DNA of 64,000 nt from Lachancea dasiensis (lineage: Eukaryota; Ascomycota; Saccharomycetes; Saccharomycetales; Saccharomycetaceae): positions 1,302,001 to 1,366,000 of the forward strand of contig LT598457.1 in assembly GCA_900074725.1 (NCBI GenBank). Direction: 5' to 3'. Position numbers and translations under genes: made by a program. The notes under the pieces are model-generated. The model was not told the origin of the DNA. It did not search any database and worked only from the letters and a program-made list of their open reading frames with translations. Positions 57,909 through 64,000 of this stretch are shown here, piece after piece. Numbering within the stretch: position 1 is the stretch's first letter; each line of letters starts with the position of its first letter.

Positions 57909-58181
57909 ATGAGCGTGGAAGAATATTTGTTACTTTCTATCAGCCACATACAAGCACCAGATAAACGAAAATTCTCGGGCTTGTATCTTAGCCCCTGGTA
58001 TGATGGGAAATGTCTAGGGAAGAGTGATTGTTCTCAAAGAGAACAGGAGAAATTTACTCCCAGAGACTGGGCACTTCCTTCGTTGATTTTCTCAAAGTTG
58101 GTACACAAAATGGAGCTAGAATGTGAGCAGCTTGTAGAAAGCCTTAGTTTCATAGCTCCTCCCCGCAAGCGGCTGGCATGA
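57909..58181 (+). CDS. Hypothetical small protein, 90 residues
   Basis: A 90-codon frame with its own ATG ends 73 bp upstream of the CAF130 ATG on the same strand. The composition is protein-like, with a mixed helical N-terminus, a central polar loop containing two cysteines, the segment RDWALPSLIFSKLVHKMELE, and a basic C-terminal tail PPRKRLA. There is no signal peptide or membrane segment. I do not recognise a family. It could be a small gene, the body of a spliced gene, or part of the CAF130 leader. Confidence 0.4.
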   Translation: MSVEEYLLLSISHIQAPDKRKFSGLYLSPWYDGKCLGKSDCSQREQEKFTPRDWALPSLIFSKLVHKMELECEQLVESLSFIAPPRKRLA

Positions 58182-58217
58182 ACTTAAAATCGTGCGCTAC
58201 ATATACACAGCTCGTGT

Positions 58218-58225
58218 CATGTGAC
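58218..58225. promoter_or_regulatory. Cbf1-like site before CAF130
   Basis: CATGTGAC (reverse GTCACATG, matching RTCACRTG) lies 30 bp before the CAF130 ATG. The distance is very short for an activator site, so it may instead belong to an upstream transcript or be chance. Confidence 0.25.
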
Positions 58226-58254
58226 ACAAACTAGGTACTCAAAAAGTGGCAAAG

Positions 58255-61200
58255 ATGAACCCGCCCACAGTGCATAACGAGCACATCACAGCCGAACCGC
58301 CAATGGTAAAGAAGAAGAAGAGCAGTGTGTCTAATGAGTCTACAAAAAGGGTCTCTGTGTCTAATGCTGCTGGCCTTGCAAAAAACAGCCCACATCTTTC
58401 TCTAGACGCAAATTCATCCAAGGACATTCAAGAGAAGATACTACTGGCATTATTCACAACGAGGCCCGGCCAATGCACCCTAAAATTATACTACGAGCTC
58501 TCATGTGGTCACGTCAACTTACATCAATACAAGAAATGGCAAAGTGCTAAACATGGGCAAGTTATAGAGGAATCCTATAAAACTATGGTCAGGAAATGGA
58601 CCGAATCACCTATCTACATCTGCATGCTTATGGATTTCTTTCTGCGAAATGAGCAAGTACCCTTGGACTACACCAAATTCACATTACCAAACTACAAGCT
58701 TTCCTTGTCCTTCCTTCTGTTCAAGGATACAGAGCTTCTGATCATTGACGAGAACTACAATATACTGCTGGATTTTCTGGTGTCTTGCCGGCCTACTATC
58801 GAGCAACTGCTAAATACCAGCTACCTCCCTATGTCTTTGATCAGTGCATGTCACTCCAATCGCCGTTTGTATCAGCTCAATGGGCAGTATACATGGTTTA
58901 GTTTGGCACCTCACTCCTCTAAACACCCTCGTGAAATCATCTACAATTACTTGACAGTTCTGACGGATAAGTTGACAGCGCAGCAAGAGCTGATACCGCA
59001 GCTAGAGCATCTACTTAGTGGGGCAATTCTAGATAAAATAACGCCTTTCGTTGGAAAACACCATTCGCATATAGACGCTGTTGATAGTGACTCTAACAGT
59101 GATTCAGACAACTGGCCCGCAAAGAAAGACTATGCCCAGGACCGTGTTTATTCATTTGACTTGAATGACGAGGGAATGGTAGAGACTTTAAACGTGTTCA
59201 GCCAAACTCGCAAGAGGCACCAAACTCTTTATCAGGTGCTGAAGCTTCCCGAGCAAAGTCAGTCACCACTTTTAAAGTCGCAGTTCTTTACTATATGTGC
59301 CTTGGTTGATCCTGTGACACAACCAATCCCAAACGACTCTCACATCGTCTCCATTGATTTAATTTCTGAGCTCTTTTTAGGGCTATTGAGCAACGATGTC
59401 AAGGATCTGTCGCCCAATTGGCGATTCCACCTTTGCTTTAATTTACAAAAAATCATCAATGCAACGCTCCCGCGACTGAATTGTGATGACTTTCAGAGAT
59501 TAAATTCGGTTAACAACAGCGATGAATCCGTAGACTGGAGACGAAACCTGCATAAATGGCTGCCCCAAGGGCTGAACACACAAGATTTGGAATTGATCTA
59601 TATGGTTGACATCTTGGCCATATATCTAATCTACAAGTTATATCGAGACATTCCGATACAAATGAACCCTTTTCTGGCGCCGATGATATCTCTGTGGAAG
59701 AATCTCACTTTTGTGGTTCTACTCGGTCTTGAGATTGATAGGTTTGAGGAAGAGCAGGAAACATTCAGTACTCCAGTTATAGTCCGCGCTACCATTCGGG
59801 GAGCTTCAGCCCTACGAAGTGTTGTGGCCACAGTCTTAAATGGGCATGTCGACTACAAACGGCACGACTTCCAGCATGAGCCCATCAATATATTTATGTC
59901 ACCACACGGCCGAAAACTTTGTCATGGTGCTCTTTACACCGACGTAAGATCGCATGCCGCAGCTATGTTAGCACTGGGAATAGAGCTGGAGGATGTTACT
60001 AACCTTTTGAGCGACTTGCAACCCGGTGATAGATTTGATGAGGACGTCAAATACATGTTCGATTACGAGTACGACAATTACAACGAGGTTGATGCTGAGG
60101 ATATAGATGAAGACGACCTTGAAGATGTAGAGTCGCGCGAGCGGATTAAAGAAATGAGAGCATATTACAAAAGGTGCCATTGTCAATTCGATGACGACGA
60201 GCTTTTGCCTGAGGGTGCAGATGATCCGGAGTTATTATTGCAGACAAGAACTAATCCTCTCCGAGAAGCACCACCTGAGAGCAATAATAGGATGTCTTCC
60301 CTTGCCTCTACTGCTAAACCTATGGCACGGCGGTCGAAGAAGGAAGGCATCGATTTCGACTTCAATGGACGGGATTGGAGAGATATTCCCCGCGGACTCA
60401 ATTTCTACTTCAGCGAAAACTTCACCTTTACACAACACATAACCAAGGATGCACTGGGCTCACTGATGACCACGGCTACAGAAAGAAGCTTGACGTTTGT
60501 GGAGGGAAGAAAACTCTTGCAAATGGTGGGTACTTGTGTAGCACGGGAACAGCAGCAAGCTGTTTTCAGGTCTGTCTTTGCGGGTGGGCCCGAACAAGAG
60601 GTCGAAGACCATTACGCGCTGGTCGCTGATGGTGACTTGACCACGGATTACGTTTATGAGAAATGGTGCGAAGATTCCCACTTTGAACGTATGCTGTTGC
60701 ACAACGAGACGCTCGTATGGCGGCTGATAGATGAAGTTCTTATGTGTAGCGGTTACCGCCGCGTCTTGATCTGGTTCATTACACATTTAGAAATCAGTAG
60801 CTCTATGATCGAGTACATTTACTCTTTGGTGATGGGTGAAAGAGGTGAAGTAGTGCTCGAAAATGCGGAGGGCATTGGTGAAGCTCAGGACCCGTATACC
60901 CAGGTTCCATTCTCAAGACAAGGTCCCATTCAACTATCAGAGATAGAAGTGAAGATGCTATTGCAGGAGTTTTTTACTAATGTTGCAATTTTCTTCTCCA
61001 AGCATGCACGAGAGTGTGAAGAAGCGTCAGAGGACGAAGAAGGCGGACAAATTGGACAATCCGGAATACCTCCTCGGGTAGTCGGCCTGATGAAGCTGAT
61101 GTGCATGATGGTGAAAAAACTGATGGCAGAAGACAAATTCGACTTCAGAGATCCTGACTACATTTTTGAGTTGCAGACGCTGCTCATGAGTTGGATTTGT

Positions 61201-61680
61201 TTCCTGCCGGAGGCCCGTGATTTGCTATTCGACTTACGCTCACTAGTGGACCAAAAGTTACCAGATGTCGAGAACCCAGCAAGGTCACACGACGACACTG
61301 TCGTCAACAATGCCGATCCCGTTCCATTTTCAGAGATTGTCGATCACGATGGCAACGTTCAAGAAGGCAATTTTGCCGAGAGTGGGCCGGGAACGGAGAC
61401 TTCCATTTCAGTGTACAACAAGAGATTAATTTCCCTCCTACCACCCATTGCAGGCAGCGAGAACACCGCGGTCACAGCCCTTCGCAGTTTTATCAGCAAA
61501 CACTCGTTAACGATGAAGACTGCGGTGCTTGGCAGACGAGTGGTATCCCAGGATGACGAAATAATGGGCATGTACATGTCTGATAGGGAGATGGACAATC
61601 GCCATTTTCTGGCCGAGTTTGGGATTGAGTACAATGACTTTGTAGACGGGGTTTACGACAATGATTACGAATACGAGTAG
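58255..61680 (+). CDS. CAF130: Probable CCR4-NOT subunit Caf130
   Basis: Caf130 is a yeast-specific subunit of the CCR4-NOT complex, bound through Not1, and reported to help couple ribosomal-protein mRNA levels to assembly. The ATG gives 1,141 residues; S. cerevisiae Caf130 has about 1,122. The protein is largely helical, with a strongly acidic stretch at about residues 605-630, a Cys-containing segment (RCHCQFDDDELLPEG, about 640-655), the block GRDWRDIPRGLNFYFSENF (about 702-720), and an acidic C-terminus. I recognise it mainly by size, architecture and neighbourhood: URN1 (YPR152C) lies next door, and YGR134W (CAF130) belongs to the paired ancestral block. There is no catalytic motif. Confidence 0.65.
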   Translation: MNPPTVHNEHITAEPPMVKKKKSSVSNESTKRVSVSNAAGLAKNSPHLSLDANSSKDIQEKILLALFTTRPGQCTLKLYYELSCGHVNLHQYKKWQSAKHGQVIEESYKTMVRKWTESPIYICMLMDFFLRNEQVPLDYTKFTLPNYKLSLSFLLFKDTELLIIDENYNILLDFLVSCRPTIEQLLNTSYLPMSLISACHSNRRLYQLNGQYTWFSLAPHSSKHPREIIYNYLTVLTDKLTAQQELIPQLEHLLSGAILDKITPFVGKHHSHIDAVDSDSNSDSDNWPAKKDYAQDRVYSFDLNDEGMVETLNVFSQTRKRHQTLYQVLKLPEQSQSPLLKSQFFTICALVDPVTQPIPNDSHIVSIDLISELFLGLLSNDVKDLSPNWRFHLCFNLQKIINATLPRLNCDDFQRLNSVNNSDESVDWRRNLHKWLPQGLNTQDLELIYMVDILAIYLIYKLYRDIPIQMNPFLAPMISLWKNLTFVVLLGLEIDRFEEEQETFSTPVIVRATIRGASALRSVVATVLNGHVDYKRHDFQHEPINIFMSPHGRKLCHGALYTDVRSHAAAMLALGIELEDVTNLLSDLQPGDRFDEDVKYMFDYEYDNYNEVDAEDIDEDDLEDVESRERIKEMRAYYKRCHCQFDDDELLPEGADDPELLLQTRTNPLREAPPESNNRMSSLASTAKPMARRSKKEGIDFDFNGRDWRDIPRGLNFYFSENFTFTQHITKDALGSLMTTATERSLTFVEGRKLLQMVGTCVAREQQQAVFRSVFAGGPEQEVEDHYALVADGDLTTDYVYEKWCEDSHFERMLLHNETLVWRLIDEVLMCSGYRRVLIWFITHLEISSSMIEYIYSLVMGERGEVVLENAEGIGEAQDPYTQVPFSRQGPIQLSEIEVKMLLQEFFTNVAIFFSKHARECEEASEDEEGGQIGQSGIPPRVVGLMKLMCMMVKKLMAEDKFDFRDPDYIFELQTLLMSWICFLPEARDLLFDLRSLVDQKLPDVENPARSHDDTVVNNADPVPFSEIVDHDGNVQEGNFAESGPGTETSISVYNKRLISLLPPIAGSENTAVTALRSFISKHSLTMKTAVLGRRVVSQDDEIMGMYMSDREMDNRHFLAEFGIEYNDFVDGVYDNDYEYE

Positions 61681-61991
61681 TGAGTGCTTTTTGAATTGCT
61701 AGCAGCTATTTCCGAAATGTCCTGTATCTCCGGACCGATGCTTGTTATGTGCGACAATGGTAATACATGACTTGGCCCATGTTTTTGCTGCTAACTGGAC
61801 GTCTCAAGCGTTACAGCTCGGCACGCTCCATCACATATATAAACCTTGGTCTTGTTAGTTGAATTTCACAAATAATTCTTTTCTCGAGAGCATATAGGTT
61901 GATAGGGGATTTTTCACCACGATTATCTACATCTTTAACAAATACACGCACACACACACACACAGACTTCAGTTGTCGCTTGATAATTAAC
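61681..61991. other. Spacer upstream of the aldo/keto reductase
   Basis: This 311-bp spacer carries a TATATAAA box at about 61834-61841, some 155 bp before the ATG, and a (CA)8 run at 61949-61964 in the presumed 5' leader. A TTTCCGAAA near 61710 resembles part of a centromere element but lacks the rest. Confidence 0.5.
61949..61964. repeat. (CA)8 dinucleotide microsatellite
   Basis: Sixteen bases of alternating CA lie in the presumed 5' leader of the aldo/keto reductase gene, 28 bp before its ATG. Confidence 0.85.
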
Positions 61992-62876
61992 ATGACATTC
62001 ACTAAAGCTGCTACTAAGACCAAAACCCTTTTGAATGGGGTCAAAATTCCTATTCTCGGCTTAGGGGTATACAAGGCAGCGAAAGAAGAGACTGAACGCA
62101 TTGTCTATACTGCGTTGAAGCAAGGCTATAGGCATGTAGACAGTGCTGAATTCTACGGTAATGAAAGAGAAGTTGGGTTGGCAATCGCCAAGTTTTTGAA
62201 GGACACACCAACTGTGTCGAGAGGTGATATTTTTTACACTACCAAAGTAGCTCCCACCTGCCTTGGCTATGAAGAGGCCAAAATGGCAATTGCGCGGTCG
62301 TTGGAACGAGTCAAGGAAATTGATTATGTGGACTTGTTCTTAATTCACAGCCCAGTTCCTGACGCTGAAAAGCGCTTGGGTGCATGGAAGGCGTTACAGG
62401 AATATTACGAACAAGGAAAGATCAAAGCTATCGGAGTATCCAATTACAATATCGAGCTGTTGGAAGAATTGCTAAACTGGGATGGCCTAAAGGTCACACC
62501 TGTGGTCAACCAGTTCGAATTAAATCCATGGCTTGTTCGTAAGGAGCTGTGCGACTACTGTGTGAGCAAGGGTATTGTCATCGAAGCATTTTCGCCCCTC
62601 ACGAGAGGTTTCCGCATGGATGACCCAGCTTTGCAGCAAGTTGTGAAGAAATCGCACCCAGATAAAACTCCCGCCCAAATCTTGATCAGGTGGTCTTTGC
62701 AGATGGGCTTTATCCCCCTTCCTAAGTCAAGCAACGAACAAAGACTACTCGCTAACTTGGAGTCTCTGGACTTCGAGCTCAGTGATGAAGATATGAAGAT
62801 CCTGACCCACGAAAACGATTACTATGTGTCTAATCCTGCATTCGACCCTATCAGTAAGAAATACCTCACTTTCTAG
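61992..62876 (+). CDS. Aldo/keto reductase, YJR096W-like
   Basis: A cytosolic NADP(H)-dependent aldo/keto reductase, closest in my reading to S. cerevisiae YJR096W, which reduces xylose and arabinose in vitro. The ATG gives 294 residues (YJR096W 282). The catalytic tetrad is complete: Asp50, Tyr55, Lys85 and His119 (in VDSAEFYGNE, FYTTK and LIHSP). GVSNYN, NQFELNPW and the cofactor-binding segment PLPKSS follow. The TATA-containing promoter fits a stress-inducible gene. It is not part of the ancestral block seen to the left. Substrate remains unknown. Confidence 0.93.
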   Translation: MTFTKAATKTKTLLNGVKIPILGLGVYKAAKEETERIVYTALKQGYRHVDSAEFYGNEREVGLAIAKFLKDTPTVSRGDIFYTTKVAPTCLGYEEAKMAIARSLERVKEIDYVDLFLIHSPVPDAEKRLGAWKALQEYYEQGKIKAIGVSNYNIELLEELLNWDGLKVTPVVNQFELNPWLVRKELCDYCVSKGIVIEAFSPLTRGFRMDDPALQQVVKKSHPDKTPAQILIRWSLQMGFIPLPKSSNEQRLLANLESLDFELSDEDMKILTHENDYYVSNPAFDPISKKYLTF

Positions 62877-62888
62877 ATATTTTAAGAA

Positions 62889-64000
62889 TTATTTCAACAT
62901 GCCCTCCAAGAATTTTTTCAGTACCTGAGTTTTGGTCTTAATGTCCAGGACGTAATATCGCACTTCTTCTTGCAAGGAGCCATTTGGTCCATGTAAACCC
63001 ATGCAGTGTTCCAGTGTCAACAATTGGGTCTCAATGGCATATGATTCGGTTGGCAGTTCGGACTCAGATACAATTTCTTTCAACTTGTCCGAATTTCGCA
63101 GGCCGCGGGAGATCGTCTTAGACTTTTCAGAGAGTAGCTTCTCAAACACTTCAGTTCTTTGATCTTGGCTAAGTCTTTTGTAGTAAAATAATAGTTTTGA
63201 AATGAAGGCGTCCTGGGTCTTTTTGTCCAAACTTGATTTGATCTTGAATTGCTTAAACAAAGGTTTGTTCTGGCTTCGAATGTCTTTGGGTAATGAACTT
63301 GGAGATACTATGGCTTTGGAGACGATGTGTGACAAGTAGTGATATTTGGTAGGTTCTAAACTGTCTGCTTCGTCGTCTGAGTATTCCGCAGATACTTCGT
63401 TTTCCTCGTTCGCGTCCAGGATGTTGGGAGCTTCCTGTGCTTGTCGCGTGCACCACTTTTCAAAAAGTTCAGCTCGTTTGGTGTCATTGGATATTGTATA
63501 GAACCGCGCGTCGTCCTGAATTTTCTTGGATTGCAAACTCCATGTAGAATACGGGTCTAGCGAGTATTCCACAAACAGCGAAGTAAATTCTTCTTCAAGG
63601 ATCCCGGTGTTTTGTACCGACTCCAGGACGGGGTCTTCATCTGCGCTTTGTATTTCGTTGTCGTCGTCCGAGCTGTCGTAGCCCGAAACTAGCTTTATTT
63701 CGTTGCTAGATACTGGTTCAGAATCGGATGTCCCATTAAAACTCACTATCTCAACATTCTTGGTGGTTGAAGTTTCCTCTTCTTTCTTCCACGTAAATGG
63801 ATCTTTCGCAGTATCACCTCGAAGAGCGCTAATCTCTGCGAGAGTTTCTTGGTATGCTGGATTTTCTTTCCCCTGACCAGTTTTCGCTGCAAAGCATAGC
63901 TGATCTAACTGTCCAGCTGGCAGTTTTGACATTAAGTGAATGCTATCTTCGTCTGGAAGCTCGTCCTGAAAATCGCCTGATTCCTGTCGTTTGAAGCGCC
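62889..64000 (-). CDS. URN1: FF-domain splicing-associated protein Urn1 (5' end outside window)
   Basis: Urn1 is a WW/FF-domain protein associated with pre-mRNA splicing. The frame is open through the right edge: an ATG at 63932 is internal, because 22 further in-frame codons upstream (reading ...FQDELPDEDSIHL) fit the yeast protein and have no stop. About 370 residues are visible; S. cerevisiae has 465, and the WW domain should lie beyond the edge. The FF domain (about 150 codons from the edge) contains FVEYSLDPYSTWSLQSKKIQDDARFYTISNDTKRAELFEKWC. A helical C-terminal region follows. Low-complexity acidic stretches surround it. It is convergent with the aldo/keto reductase, with stops 12 bp apart. 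Confidence 0.85.
   Translation of the reverse strand, partial: RFKRQESGDFQDELPDEDSIHLMSKLPAGQLDQLCFAAKTGQGKENPAYQETLAEISALRGDTAKDPFTWKKEEETSTTKNVEIVSFNGTSDSEPVSSNEIKLVSGYDSSDDDNEIQSADEDPVLESVQNTGILEEEFTSLFVEYSLDPYSTWSLQSKKIQDDARFYTISNDTKRAELFEKWCTRQAQEAPNILDANEENEVSAEYSDDEADSLEPTKYHYLSHIVSKAIVSPSSLPKDIRSQNKPLFKQFKIKSSLDKKTQDAFISKLLFYYKRLSQDQRTEVFEKLLSEKSKTISRGLRNSDKLKEIVSESELPTESYAIETQLLTLEHCMGLHGPNGSLQEEVRYYVLDIKTKTQVLKKFLEGMLK

Noticed and set aside
61703-61720. TTTCCGAAA resembling the core of centromere element CDEIII
   Set aside because: There is no flanking TGTTT...TG half, no AT-rich CDEII and no CDEI at the right distance; it abuts the CAF130 stop.

Overview
This is a gene-dense stretch of nuclear chromosome from a budding yeast of the family Saccharomycetaceae that never went through the whole-genome duplication (a Lachancea/Kluyveromyces/Torulaspora-type genome; Lachancea is my best guess, unproven). 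Nearly every gene is intronless and recognisable by its S. cerevisiae counterpart. CTG encodes leucine in invariant positions (for example in NCB2), which excludes the CTG-Ser clade. The strongest argument for a pre-duplication genome is gene order. From about 14.5 to 57 kb, genes that sit on S. cerevisiae chromosomes IV (YDR392 to YDR405) and XV (YOR142 to YOR155) are interleaved here, in matching relative order and orientation.

Layout. 0-10.7 kb: TRS120 (5' end outside the window), PET123, SME1, MTR10, PNS1. 10.7-14.5 kb: a gene-poor stretch holding one short-chain dehydrogenase that is interrupted by an assembly gap (20 N). 14.5-17.9 kb: ISN1, a diverged reticulophagy receptor ATG40, MRP20. 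17.9-20.2 kb: a gene desert with solo LTRs. 20.2-25.4 kb: RPB2, MRPL23, RPB7. 25.8-29.8 kb: the divergent spore-wall pair DIT1/DIT2. 29.9-34.5 kb: URH1, a third LTR, a decayed monocarboxylate-transporter-like gene, HPT1. 34.8-57.2 kb: UTP5, NCB2, SXM1, SMP3, RPT3, SHE9, SPP2, MDM32, PNO1, ELG1, SPT3, THI80, a tRNA-Gly(CCC), LSC1. 57.2-64 kb: a different ancestral block with CAF130, a YJR096W-type aldo/keto reductase and URN1 (5' end outside the window).

Most genes are core housekeeping: transcription (RPB2, RPB7, NCB2, SPT3, CAF130), ribosome biogenesis (UTP5, PNO1), mitochondrial ribosome (PET123, MRP20, MRPL23), splicing (SME1, SPP2, URN1), nuclear import (MTR10, SXM1), mitochondrial inner membrane (SHE9, MDM32), proteasome (RPT3), purine/pyrimidine salvage (HPT1, ISN1, URH1), GPI synthesis (SMP3). 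Recognisable cis-elements match gene function: a proteasome element (PACE) before RPT3, PAC/RRPE pairs before UTP5, PNO1 and SXM1, and a mid-sporulation element before DIT2.

I found no convincing undescribed system. The points most worth a second look are a possible spliced upstream exon for CAF130, an unassigned 90-residue reading frame beside it, the rearrangement junctions with their gene-poor DNA, the decayed transporter between URH1 and HPT1, and the mis-sized assembly gap in the dehydrogenase. All homology calls are from memory of family sequences; no searches were run.
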